Shown in pieces: positions 8,085 to 16,741 of a stretch of DNA of 64,000 bases. Origin of the DNA: Bacillota bacterium. GTDB lineage: Bacteria > Bacillota > Clostridia > Lachnospirales > Cellulosilyticaceae. Every line of letters starts with the position of its first letter. The stretch's first letter is position 1. Both the position numbers and the translations under genes were made by a program. Below the pieces are notes generated by a model that was given only the letters and a program-made list of their open reading frames with translations, searched no databases and was not told the DNA's origin. The stretch spans positions 1 to 64,000 of the forward strand of contig JAEWMQ010000038.1 of NCBI GenBank assembly GCA_023393125.1. Reading direction: 5' to 3'.

Positions 8085-8675
8085 CTACACCTCCAACATG
8101 CCTTTGGTAGAAGGCACTCCTTTAATACGAGGATTAAAACTCACAGCATCTAGCATAGCTTTAGCGAAGGCTTTACACATACCTTCGATGATATGATGAT
8201 TATTTTTACCTCTTATTACCTGAATGTGTAAGTTAATGCCTGCATGAACAGCCACTGCTCTAAAAAATTCTTCTACCATTTCTGTATCAAAATCCCCTAA
8301 GCGATCAATGGTAAATGGGGTATCTACATCCACATAAGGCCTTCCTGAAAGGTCTACAGCGCAAAGCACTAATGCTTCATCCATAGGCACAATGGCATGA
8401 CCATAACGGTTAATCCCTTCCTTATTTCCAAGTGCTGCTTTAAAAGCCTGACCTAATACAATCCCCGTATCTTCTACCGTATGATGACAATCAATTTCGA
8501 TATCACCTACAGTGTTTACCTTTAAATCACTTAAAGAATGCTTCCCAATGTGAGTCAGCATATGATCAAAGAAGCCAATCCCTGTATGGATGTCTGTTTT
8601 TCCTTCTCCATCAATATTTAAGCTGAGTGTAATCTGCGTTTCTGCTGTATCTCTTTTAATCTCGGCACTTCTCAT
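8085..8675 (-). CDS. hisB: Imidazoleglycerol-phosphate dehydratase
   Basis: Manganese-dependent dehydratase that makes imidazole acetol phosphate. The roughly 196-residue protein is the monofunctional form. It shows the metal-binding motifs of the family: GIGFFDHMLTHI, DCHHTVEDTGI and NNHHIIEGMCKAFAKA. The frame is open 27 codons further upstream. The ATG used here starts MRSAEIKRDTAETQI and has an AGGAGG site six bases before it. A 263-base gap separates it from hisC, unusual for this otherwise tightly packed operon, and the gap may hold a tiny membrane peptide. Confidence 0.96.
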   Translation of the reverse strand: MRSAEIKRDTAETQITLSLNIDGEGKTDIHTGIGFFDHMLTHIGKHSLSDLKVNTVGDIEIDCHHTVEDTGIVLGQAFKAALGNKEGINRYGHAIVPMDEALVLCAVDLSGRPYVDVDTPFTIDRLGDFDTEMVEEFFRAVAVHAGINLHIQVIRGKNNHHIIEGMCKAFAKAMLDAVSFNPRIKGVPSTKGMLEV

Positions 8676-8938
8676 ATTTTGCCTCCTTTTGCTAAAAACC
8701 TTACTTAAGCCATTTTTCCTATTCATTTTTAATACTACAATACTTACATTCATCACTAGAAGCTTGTTAACACCATATGCTATTTATGCCCTCTCTATTA
8801 AGTCACCTTATCTTATTACATTCAAACAAATAATCGCTATTAATGTAGCAAGTACCATCACACCATAAACTCCTTGCTTCCATAAATACTCGGTAGCAGC
8901 TTTATAAGTCTACGTGTTAAGTCATTCATAGCAAATAA
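8676..8938 (-). other. hisC-hisB intergenic stretch with a possible tiny membrane peptide
   Basis: All other junctions in this his operon overlap or nearly touch, but here about 260 bases hold no ordinary gene. One very short frame (8861 to 8808) has AAGGAG eight bases before a GTG and would encode about 17 residues, MMVLATLIAIICLNVIR, mostly hydrophobic. Reading upstream in that frame gives TEYLWKQGVYG before a stop, so it may be the remnant of a longer small membrane protein. No terminator or riboswitch structure was recognised. Confidence 0.25.
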
Positions 8939-9982
8939 TTATAGGAGTACTCTAAGAGCTTCTAAAAGTTTATTATTTTCTTCTACTGTTCCAGCATTAA
9001 TGCGATAATAACTGTTGTCATCTATCTTCATCTTGCGGATATAAATCTGCTTTGCTTCTAATGCCTCAAAAATGCCTTCAGGCAAAGTGAGCCATACAAA
9101 GTTAGCTTCTGATGGATAAGGCTTAAGCCCTAGTTCTTTTAGTCCTTGCTCTAGCATTTTTCTATTGTCTACAATGCATCTTGCATTTTCTAAAAAAATT
9201 TCACGGTGTTCTATAGCCCATGTTCCTATAGCTTGTGAGAAAATGTTCACATTATAGGGTGCTCTAACTGTATTAATCAGATTAATCACTGCTTCACAAG
9301 CAATGCCATATCCTAGTCTTGCACCAGCTAAAGCATAGGCTTTAGAAAAGGTTTTTAAAATCACAAGATTGTCATAGTCATTCACATAAGGAATCATTGA
9401 AATCTCTTTTTCACTGAATTCGGCATAAGCTTCATCTACCACTACAAGCCCTTTTGCTACTTCTAAAATACTTTTTATTTCATCTCTAGTAAAAATACAA
9501 CCTGTTGGATTATTAGGATTGCAAAGAAAAATAACCTTAGGTTGCTCTCTTTTAACAGTTTCTTTAATAGCCGCTACATCATATGTAAAATCTGATTTCA
9601 AAGGAACCTTAATGATTTGCCCACTGTTCAGCTGAGTAAATTGACTATACATGCTAAAAGAAGGGTAAGGCATCAGCACCTTGTCACCATCTTCTAAAGT
9701 ACTCCCTAATATGCTGTCAATCAGTTCATCTGACCCCACACCACATACGACATTTGCCACCTTTACATCATAGGCTTTTGCTACTGCATTTGCTAACTCT
9801 AAGCTATCTGTATCAGGATAACGATTCACTAATAAATCGCCTACACGTTCTTTCATATAAGCGACTAACTCCTCTGGTACACCATAGGGGCTTTCATTAG
9901 AATTTAAAATAACACCTTCTGTCAAATAAGGTGAGTGGTACGGAGATAAAGTCGCAAAACGCTCTCTTAAAAATTTAACCAT
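8939..9982 (-). CDS. hisC: Histidinol-phosphate aminotransferase
   Basis: PLP-dependent fold-type I enzyme that transaminates imidazole acetol phosphate with glutamate. The 347-residue length is normal for HisC. The PLP lysine is Lys214 in TFSKAYALAGARLGYG. The cofactor-contacting segments CNPNNPTG (about 154-161) and VVDEAYAEF (about 181-189) are present. The start codon overlaps the hisD stop by one base (TAATG), so translation is coupled to hisD. Confidence 0.96.
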   Translation of the reverse strand: MVKFLRERFATLSPYHSPYLTEGVILNSNESPYGVPEELVAYMKERVGDLLVNRYPDTDSLELANAVAKAYDVKVANVVCGVGSDELIDSILGSTLEDGDKVLMPYPSFSMYSQFTQLNSGQIIKVPLKSDFTYDVAAIKETVKREQPKVIFLCNPNNPTGCIFTRDEIKSILEVAKGLVVVDEAYAEFSEKEISMIPYVNDYDNLVILKTFSKAYALAGARLGYGIACEAVINLINTVRAPYNVNIFSQAIGTWAIEHREIFLENARCIVDNRKMLEQGLKELGLKPYPSEANFVWLTLPEGIFEALEAKQIYIRKMKIDDNSYYRINAGTVEENNKLLEALRVLL

Positions 9983-11283
9983 TATTTCACTTCCTCATCT
10001 AAACGAACTTGAACTGATAATGCATGAGCAAATAATCGTTCACTTTCTGCAAAGCGTACAATAGATTTTCCAATTGGCATTAAGGCTTCTTTTGTAAAAG
10101 ATAAAATACTACTTTTCTTAATAAAATCATCTACCCCTAAAGGTGAAAAGAATCTAGCGGTACCATTAGTAGGTAAAACATGATTAGGTCCTGCCATATA
10201 ATCACCTACTGGTTCTGGTGTATAGTGTCCTAGGAAAATAGCTCCTGCATTTTTAATACGTGTTAATACTTCAAAAGGCGCCGTTACAGCGAGTTCCAAA
10301 TGCTCAGGTGCAATAGTATTAGCCAGTTCACAGGCACTCTCCATATCAGGCTCAATCACAATGGCACAGTAATTGGCTAATGATTCATTTAAAATCTCTT
10401 GACGTGGTAACATTTCATAAAAACGTTCCACTTCTTTCTGTACTTTTTCTGCTAATGCTTTGCTAGTTGTAATAAGTACTGCTGAAGCTAACTGATCATG
10501 CTCTGCTTGTGATAATAAGTCTGCTGCTACGAAGGTAGGATTAGCACTTTCATCAGCTATGATTAAAATTTCACTAGGCCCTGCAATAGAATCAATATTG
10601 ACATAACCAAATACTTCTCTTTTGGCTAAGGTCACATAAATATTGCCTGGTCCTACTATTTTATCCACCTTGGGAATCGTTTCAGTTCCAAAAGCAAGGG
10701 CTGCTATGGCTTGTGCTCCTCCAATTTTATAAACTTCTGTTACCCCTGCAATATAAGCAGCTGCCATTACTTCCTTGGTTAACTGACCATCCTTGGATGC
10801 TGGCGTTACCATCACAATACGTTCTACACCCGCTACCTTTGCCGGAATCACATTCATTAATACAGAAGAAGGATAAGCTGCCTTGCCTCCTGGTACATAG
10901 ACCCCTACTTTTTCTAGAGGTGTTACACGTTGGCCTAATATTTCTCCATTTTCTTTCACATCAATCCAAGTATTTTGTTTTTGTTTTTGGTGGAAGCTTT
11001 CAATGCGTGCTGCTGAAAGTGTAATGGCTTCTTGAAGCTCAGACTCTAGGGTATCGTAAGCAGCTTTCATCTCTTCTACGCTTACTTTTACATTACCTAC
11101 ATTAATCTCATTGCAATCCCACATGGCTGTGTATTCGAAAAGAGCCGCATCTTTTTCACTACGTACACGATCTACTATTTTTTTAGCAGCTAGCGCATAT
11201 TCTCCTGTATCCATATTGCCTCTTACTTCAAGTTTCTTTAAGAAACTTTCTTTTGCTTCTATAGTCTCTATGATTTGAATCAT
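9982..11283 (-). CDS. hisD: Histidinol dehydrogenase
   Basis: Zinc enzyme that oxidises L-histidinol to histidine in two NAD-dependent steps, the last of the pathway. The 433-residue protein shows family signatures including PGGKAAYPSSVLMN, GPGNIYVTLAKREV, AGPSEILIIAD, the SQAEHDQ zinc-site segment and APEHLEL near the C-terminus. Its start overlaps the hisG stop by 4 bases and its stop overlaps the hisC start. Confidence 0.97.
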   Translation of the reverse strand: MIQIIETIEAKESFLKKLEVRGNMDTGEYALAAKKIVDRVRSEKDAALFEYTAMWDCNEINVGNVKVSVEEMKAAYDTLESELQEAITLSAARIESFHQKQKQNTWIDVKENGEILGQRVTPLEKVGVYVPGGKAAYPSSVLMNVIPAKVAGVERIVMVTPASKDGQLTKEVMAAAYIAGVTEVYKIGGAQAIAALAFGTETIPKVDKIVGPGNIYVTLAKREVFGYVNIDSIAGPSEILIIADESANPTFVAADLLSQAEHDQLASAVLITTSKALAEKVQKEVERFYEMLPRQEILNESLANYCAIVIEPDMESACELANTIAPEHLELAVTAPFEVLTRIKNAGAIFLGHYTPEPVGDYMAGPNHVLPTNGTARFFSPLGVDDFIKKSSILSFTKEALMPIGKSIVRFAESERLFAHALSVQVRLDEEVK

Positions 11284-11921
11284 TTGCGCTCCTCCATTTT
11301 CTTTTCAATAGCATTTAAAAGACTTCTTATCTCACTATGCTTTACTTTTAAGCTAGCTGTATTAACAATGCAGCGTGCTGATAAAGGCTCAATATCTTCT
11401 AATACAACTAAGCCATTCTCGACTAAAGTTTTTCCACTTTCTACAATATCAACAATCACATCTGATAAACCTACGATAGGTCCTAATTCTACTGAACCAT
11501 GGAGCTTAATAATTTCTACGGGCCTATTAGTCTTTTCAAAATAGCGCTTAGCAATAGATGGGTACTTTGTTGCAACACGAATGAGACCACCACTTTCTAA
11601 AAGTGCTTTTTTCTCTGGCTTACCTGCTACTGCCATTTTACAAGCTCCAAAACCTAAATCAATAACTTCATAAACTGCTCTATTTTCTTCTAAAATCGTA
11701 TCTTTTCCTACAATTCCTATATCTGCTACACCATAATCTACATAAGTAGGTACATCAGATGCTTTAGATAAAAAGAAACGATACTCACCATCATCACTTG
11801 TAAATAACAATTTACGGCTTTCTTCTTCCATTTCTTTGCAGCTAATACCTAATTCCTTTAACACACCCATTGCTTTTTCTGCTAATCTCCCTTTTGCAAG
11901 GGCAAAAGTAATTTGACTCAT
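11280..11921 (-). CDS. hisG: ATP phosphoribosyltransferase, short catalytic subunit (HisZ-dependent)
   Basis: First enzyme of histidine synthesis, joining ATP and PRPP. At 213 residues it is the short form, which lacks the C-terminal regulatory ACT-like domain and needs HisZ, encoded just upstream. It starts MSQITFALAKGRLAEKAM and contains the PRPP-binding region SGKTLVENGLV and GVADIGIVGKD. The chosen ATG lies 4 bases after the hisZ stop with AGGAGG seven bases before it. A longer reading frame into hisZ has no ribosome binding site. Confidence 0.96.
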   Translation of the reverse strand: MSQITFALAKGRLAEKAMGVLKELGISCKEMEEESRKLLFTSDDGEYRFFLSKASDVPTYVDYGVADIGIVGKDTILEENRAVYEVIDLGFGACKMAVAGKPEKKALLESGGLIRVATKYPSIAKRYFEKTNRPVEIIKLHGSVELGPIVGLSDVIVDIVESGKTLVENGLVVLEDIEPLSARCIVNTASLKVKHSEIRSLLNAIEKKMEERK

Positions 11922-11925
11922 GTCA

Positions 11926-13194
11926 TTACCTCCTCTCACTCTCCACACTATAAAGTTCATTAATGGCGACTTCTTGAACAGTGCCTTCCAACAAGTTATA
12001 CACATCTACTTTATTGTAATTTTTGTAATGAAGTATACCTCCCATGCCAACTGCTTTAGCATAAGCCTTTGCTTCTTCAATATTGTCTGTAAAACTATTT
12101 TCTATTACCATACCACTTTCACGATGATGGTCACTTACTTCATAACAAATCTTTCTTGTTTGTTTATTAGCCACCACTAAAGTACATCTTCTATAAAGAG
12201 GTGTAAGTGGTTTTTGCTTCATTAAACGTTGTAAGATAGCATTTATATGCATACCAAAACCTACAGCTGGCAAATCCTTTCCAAACTCTTCAAGAAGCTG
12301 ATCATACCTGCCCCCCTCTACAATAGCTGTTCCTATGTAAGGTGTGAAAACTTGAAACATCATACCTGTATAATAATTACCATAAGATAACAAACTAAAA
12401 TTAAATAAAACAGTTTCACTTACCCCATAATCCTCTAACAGCCCATAAAGTTGTTCCATTTCCTCTAAAGCTTTTACTGCCCTAGTGCTACTCATTTTCT
12501 TTTTCACACTGCGGAGTAAATCAATATGCCCAGCACATTCAATGAGCTCCAGCAGCAAAACTAATGTTTCTTCATCTTTAATTGTCTCTTGTAATACATC
12601 TTTAAGAAGTACTGCATTCTTTTGATCAATAGCTTCATAAACCTTCTCAACCGCTTCTTCCCCTAATCCTAAATCATGTAAGGTGTATTTCAAAAATTGA
12701 CTACTACCAATATGCACAGTAAAATCTGTTACACCCACTTTTTTTAACGCTGTAATAGCTAACTTAATAACCTCTGCATCTGCTTCTATACTATTTTTTC
12801 CAATGAGTTCGACACCTGCTTGTGTGAATTCATGAAGTTTTCCCTGATACCGCTCAGGATATCTAAAGCTATTGGTCATGTAGGCATATCTTTTAGGCGT
12901 AATAGTATCTATCTTTTGCATACCAATAACTCTTGCAATAGCTCTTGTCATATCACTGCGAAGTGCTAACATTTCACCTTGTCTATTCACAAATTTATAA
13001 AGGCTAGGGGATTGAAAACCGGTTTTTTCTGTTGTAAAGACATTTAAATATTCAAAGGTAGGTGTTTCTACCCAATGATAACTATAACCTTCAAAAACTT
13101 GTTTTACTTGATCTTGAATTTTCCCCTTTAAAGCCGCTTCTTCTCCTGTATAGTCTTTCACACCTTCTGGTATATGCAGCGTATAATTCTTCAT
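11926..13194 (-). CDS. hisZ: ATP phosphoribosyltransferase regulatory subunit (HisS-like)
   Basis: A paralogue of histidyl-tRNA synthetase that no longer charges tRNA but forms the hetero-octamer with short HisG and mediates histidine feedback inhibition. The 422-residue protein has class II synthetase motifs in altered form: LRSDMTRAIAR, FRYPERYQGKLHEFTQAGVELIG, and GGRYDQLLEEFG. It lacks a full-length anticodon-binding domain, although the tail TLVVANKQTRKICYEV resembles part of one. It is the first gene of the his operon. A good promoter lies about 50-75 bases upstream. No histidine T-box leader is present in the short upstream region. Confidence 0.94.
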   Translation of the reverse strand: MKNYTLHIPEGVKDYTGEEAALKGKIQDQVKQVFEGYSYHWVETPTFEYLNVFTTEKTGFQSPSLYKFVNRQGEMLALRSDMTRAIARVIGMQKIDTITPKRYAYMTNSFRYPERYQGKLHEFTQAGVELIGKNSIEADAEVIKLAITALKKVGVTDFTVHIGSSQFLKYTLHDLGLGEEAVEKVYEAIDQKNAVLLKDVLQETIKDEETLVLLLELIECAGHIDLLRSVKKKMSSTRAVKALEEMEQLYGLLEDYGVSETVLFNFSLLSYGNYYTGMMFQVFTPYIGTAIVEGGRYDQLLEEFGKDLPAVGFGMHINAILQRLMKQKPLTPLYRRCTLVVANKQTRKICYEVSDHHRESGMVIENSFTDNIEEAKAYAKAVGMGGILHYKNYNKVDVYNLLEGTVQEVAINELYSVESERR

Positions 13195-13240
13195 TGCTTC
13201 CCCTCACTTCACTATGATAAAGTACTAAATTGATAAAGTA

Positions 13241-13269
13241 AGTATATACTCATTCTTAGCTAAAATCAA
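13241..13269 (-). promoter_or_regulatory. his operon promoter
   Basis: On the minus strand, TTGATT, a 17-base spacer and TATACT sit about 50 bases upstream of the hisZ start. Spacing is optimal and both hexamers are close to the sigma-A consensus. The short leader leaves no room for a T-box or a translated attenuator. Confidence 0.6.
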
Positions 13270-13386
13270 TATTTTATAAATTATTTATATATTTTTATTA
13301 TTTTTTCACACTAATCCTATATCTTTATAGCATCTTTTAAGGCATCTTGTTCATTCAAACTTAGTAGGACATAAGAACTTGGTCCA

Positions 13387-13440
13387 AATAATAAAAAGGA
13401 TTTTAGCCACACATGTGTAGTTAAAATCCTTTTTATTATT
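13387..13440 (-). terminator. msrAB terminator
   Basis: Arms of about 19 bases (AATAATAAAAAGGATTTTA and complement) surround a loop containing CACACATGTGT. It lies just beyond the msrAB stop. The A/T-rich base of the stem supplies the T-run. Confidence 0.8.
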
Positions 13441-13467
13441 TCTACTATTCAATTAGCTTTTTCCAGG

Positions 13468-14424
13468 TTATATTAAATCCTTATACCTGCCATATCCTTC
13501 TTCATCCATTTTAGACTTTGGAATAAATCGTAATGCTGCAGAGTTAATACAATAACGTAGTCCACCTGTCTCCTGTGGGCCATCTTCAAACACATGTCCT
13601 AAATGAGAATTAGCTGAAGTACTTTTTACTTCTATTCTGTACATGCCATGACTTGTGTCTTCTTTTTCATATACTGCACTTTCTATGATCGGCTTTGCAA
13701 AAGCAGGCCAGCCACAACCTGAGTCAAACTTATCCTTTGAACTAAATAAAGGCTTCCCACTTACTATGTCTACATAAATCCCTTCTTCAAAGTGATTAAA
13801 ATATTCATTTTGAAAAGGAGGCTCAGTACCTTGATTTTGTGTTACTTGATACTGTATAGAAGATAGCTGTTTTCCTAGCTCTTCTTTACTTAAGGAAGGA
13901 CGATAATTATTTTCTTCTATAAATTTTTTTCTCCCTGAACCCTTATAATATAGTCCATACCTCAATGGATTTTTCTTATAATAATCTTGATGTTCCTCTT
14001 CTGCAGGATAGAAAGTCATAGCTGGTTTAATGGGTACTACAATAGGTTTATCAAACCAACCCTTATCCTCTAGCTTTTTGATATACTCACTTGCTAAAGC
14101 TTTTTGGGTTTCGTTATGATAAAAAATAGCTGTATGATAAGTTTCCCCTCGATCTCCAAATTGTCCATCTGGGTCTGTTGGATCAATACTTCTAAAGAAG
14201 ATCTCTAGTAATTCCTCATAGCTTATCTTCTCTTCATCATAAGTAATTTGAACTGCCTCTACATGACCTGTTTGCTTAGAACAGACTTCCTCATAAGTAG
14301 GATTAGGCTTATGTCCTCCTGTATATCCTACCGTAATTGTCTTTATTCCTGGCCACTCGTTAAAAGGCTTTACCATACACCAAAAACATCCACCTGCAAA
14401 AGTGGCTTTTTCCTCATGCTTCAA
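13468..14424 (-). CDS. msrAB: Fused methionine sulfoxide reductase A/B
   Basis: Repairs oxidised methionine, with separate domains for the S- and R-sulfoxide epimers. The N-terminal MsrA domain (about residues 1-160) has the catalytic GCFWC motif near residue 12. The C-terminal MsrB domain (about 180-318) has the conserved DSGCGWPAF segment and catalytic Cys in RYCINSAAL. No CxxC zinc pairs are visible, so MsrB looks zinc-free. No signal peptide is seen, so it is cytoplasmic. The frame opens with GTG, but the TTG three codons later follows a GAGGTGA site at five bases and was preferred; the start is therefore uncertain by a few residues. It forms its own unit with a terminator and complements the oxidative-stress theme of the nearby catalase. 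Confidence 0.93.
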   Translation of the reverse strand: MKHEEKATFAGGCFWCMVKPFNEWPGIKTITVGYTGGHKPNPTYEEVCSKQTGHVEAVQITYDEEKISYEELLEIFFRSIDPTDPDGQFGDRGETYHTAIFYHNETQKALASEYIKKLEDKGWFDKPIVVPIKPAMTFYPAEEEHQDYYKKNPLRYGLYYKGSGRKKFIEENNYRPSLSKEELGKQLSSIQYQVTQNQGTEPPFQNEYFNHFEEGIYVDIVSGKPLFSSKDKFDSGCGWPAFAKPIIESAVYEKEDTSHGMYRIEVKSTSANSHLGHVFEDGPQETGGLRYCINSAALRFIPKSKMDEEGYGRYKDLI

Positions 14425-14449
14425 TATCCTCACCTCTTTCTACACGTAG

Positions 14450-14463
14450 TATAACCGGTTATA
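14450..14463. promoter_or_regulatory. 14-bp perfect palindrome upstream of msrAB
   Basis: TATAACCGGTTATA lies about 26 bases upstream of the start codon. The end overlaps a possible minus-strand -10 hexamer (TATACT) but no matching -35 was found. It may be a regulator-binding site; its identity is unknown. Confidence 0.3.
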
Positions 14464-14533
14464 TAACCTAGATACTACCTCAAATAGTTTATTGCTTTTA
14501 TTCCGTTTTAAACTTTATTCAAACTAAAAAGTC

Positions 14534-16639
14534 TTACTCATAGAGATAGAAAATAACTGATTTTGTACTGTTCTCCCACAATGTTTGTATATTTAAGGCC
14601 CTTGTAATCTCTGCTACAGGTACAAAAGTTCGTCCATTTTTAGCTTCTGGCGCTGATGACATCGTATAAATCTTGCCATCTACTTTCATCGTTCTACTAC
14701 CTAGCTGTAATACAACTGTTTGTTTCGCTTTAATCGTTACTGTTTTAGTTGTAGGATGCCATAACACACATTCTCCCCCTATACCTATAGCATCAGCTAC
14801 ATACTTAATTGGTAGCATCGTTCTTCCATTAGCAATATAGGGTGCCACATCCATGGATTTAGTTGTATTTCCTATTATATAACGATTTTTACCAATAGTA
14901 AACCGAATAGGCCTTACTATAGTTGGTGGGGATGTCACTTCATCTTTGTCAGCCACCTCTAGAAAATCACCTTGCCAAATAGCATCTAGATTCTGCTCAT
15001 TGGCTAACTCAGAAAACCCAGCTCCACCTATTTCTAGCTTGTAATGACCTGAAGCAATGGTTTGATCTGCCGTCAAGGTAAATTCACTAATAGTAATAGT
15101 AGCAGCCTCATTAGAGCGCCTAATAATAGGAATCTCAAGTCTATTGGACTGCCATACAGGAGTGCCTAAACGTATGTCTCCTTTTGTAACTGTGACTTGT
15201 GGTAACTTGGTAAACTTTATACCACTTTCTTCAAAATGAAGTATAATACTTTTACCTGGAGCTATTTCACCTGGAGCTATTTCTTGAATCTGAATCTTTC
15301 CACCCACCTGGTCTTTTAAGCCTACACGTACCTGAAAAGGTTCCACTTGTACTTCAAAAGGTTTATTGACTGTTAATACTTTACTAGTTAATGTCTTTAC
15401 AAGTGATCTACCTTCTACAACTAGTTCAATATCTCCTTCTATACCATGAGGTACCTCTAATGATACTTCAAAATTATAACGGCTCACATCCTTAGGTAAC
15501 TGCTCCAATTCAAACCCTATTACTAGCCCTTCTTTCTTTATAGGTTCACATATGATTACCTCACCATTCATCATCAGCTCTACTTTACCTTGTGCATTCG
15601 TTTCTAAACTCACACCTTCTCTAAACTCAAAGTAAGTAGGTCTCTCTCTGACCAAAGAATCTGCCACCTTCTCAATTAAAGCAAATGTCACCTTTTGCTT
15701 TGTTCCAGCGTTTACTGTTTTGTATTTGGTCTCTAAATCAACTGTGTAATCCATTATCTCTAGTACGTCTACAGTAGCGTCTTGAATAAGGTCTCCTTTA
15801 GCTCTCACCGTAAGTTTTCCTTGAAAATCACTATTATTTTTCTTTACAATACTAACCCCAGATAAAACGAAACCTCCTGTGTACTGAGCATGACTTATAT
15901 CCGGCAAAATGATTTCTAGCGTTTGTTCATCTACACATTTTATAAAGGATGACTCACCATTAATCCCCTCAAAGCCCTTAATACCTACGAGCTGAGGCTC
16001 ACTACTATTTAAATCAAAAGAAAAGTCATTACTACTTAATTGAAGTTCAATAATCCCTTGTTTTCCCTGACCCATTGCCTTTGAAAAAGCTTTAGAAAAA
16101 GGCTCTTCAATCCGTATCTTTGCCATTTCACCGCCTTTTACTGCTGTTGGTATCTGATGGGTACTTACCTTTCCTTTATAATCCATAGCGGTAGCAACAT
16201 GATATCTGCCTGCTGTCACAGCCGTGTTATTACTTATGATTTTTACGAAACAGTCTTTTTCTGTCATTTGAAGAGCCATAGGAATTCGTATACTTGTTCC
16301 TCTTTCTAACCTAGCTCCTTGAATCTTAACTTGCAACTCATTACCTATTAATTTTATTTCTAATGAAGCTTCTGGTGCTGCATCTATTAAAGTACCTATG
16401 TACGGCTCATTTAACCATTTTCCACCTGAAAGTTGTAAATAGAACAAATCCCCTACTTCCAACTCATCTACTACGTCAATAATGAGTTGTGGTGCCTCTG
16501 CTGCAGAAATCACTTCTTGCTCCATAACCGTTATGACTTTATTAATGCGGTTCCAAGAAGCCCCTTGTGAGAAATGAGGTACTAAACTTATAATCATTAT
16601 TATAATCAAGCAATACGCTAATTTTTGTTTCTTTTTCAT
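14534..16639 (-). CDS. Secreted protein with C-terminal copper amine oxidase N-like domain
   Basis: A 701-residue exported protein. It begins with a signal peptide (MKKKQKLAYCLIIIMIISLV followed by PHFSQGAS). The last 120 residues form the copper amine oxidase N-like domain common in clostridial surface proteins, with the repeated half-motifs IANGRTMLPIKYVADAIG and AKNGRTFVPVAEITRALN. The long middle (about 30-580) is rich in beta-strand-like segments and charged residues without a recognised family. It may contain Ig-like modules. The open frame extends upstream through the terminator of the preceding gene; the chosen ATG has AAGGAG seven bases before it. The function is unknown, and the end domain does not make it an amine oxidase. 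A cell-wall or matrix role is likely. Confidence 0.85.
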   Translation of the reverse strand: MKKKQKLAYCLIIIMIISLVPHFSQGASWNRINKVITVMEQEVISAAEAPQLIIDVVDELEVGDLFYLQLSGGKWLNEPYIGTLIDAAPEASLEIKLIGNELQVKIQGARLERGTSIRIPMALQMTEKDCFVKIISNNTAVTAGRYHVATAMDYKGKVSTHQIPTAVKGGEMAKIRIEEPFSKAFSKAMGQGKQGIIELQLSSNDFSFDLNSSEPQLVGIKGFEGINGESSFIKCVDEQTLEIILPDISHAQYTGGFVLSGVSIVKKNNSDFQGKLTVRAKGDLIQDATVDVLEIMDYTVDLETKYKTVNAGTKQKVTFALIEKVADSLVRERPTYFEFREGVSLETNAQGKVELMMNGEVIICEPIKKEGLVIGFELEQLPKDVSRYNFEVSLEVPHGIEGDIELVVEGRSLVKTLTSKVLTVNKPFEVQVEPFQVRVGLKDQVGGKIQIQEIAPGEIAPGKSIILHFEESGIKFTKLPQVTVTKGDIRLGTPVWQSNRLEIPIIRRSNEAATITISEFTLTADQTIASGHYKLEIGGAGFSELANEQNLDAIWQGDFLEVADKDEVTSPPTIVRPIRFTIGKNRYIIGNTTKSMDVAPYIANGRTMLPIKYVADAIGIGGECVLWHPTTKTVTIKAKQTVVLQLGSRTMKVDGKIYTMSSAPEAKNGRTFVPVAEITRALNIQTLWENSTKSVIFYLYE

Positions 16640-16682
16640 AATACTGCTCCTTTTAGCCCCTATATCTATCTCTTTTATTATA

Positions 16683-16719
16683 AAAATAAAAAGAGAGCCT
16701 TGCAACAAGGCCCTTGTCA
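16683..16719 (-). terminator. MATE gene terminator
   Basis: On the minus strand GCCTTG-TTG-CAAGGC is followed by TCTCTTTTTATTTTTA, 40 bases past the MATE stop. The stem is short (6 bp) but the T-run is long. Confidence 0.6.
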
Positions 16720-16741
16720 TTTACATTATTTTACTATTTTT

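Noticed and set aside
8808..8938. A complete small gene in the hisC-hisB gap
   Set aside because: The longer reading needs a frameshift and has no ribosome binding site. Only the 17-codon version has one, so it is listed as a possibility only.
13195..13467. Histidine T-box or translated attenuator before hisZ
   Set aside because: The promoter leaves only about 40 leader bases. No GGTGG-type T-box core or His-rich leader peptide is present.
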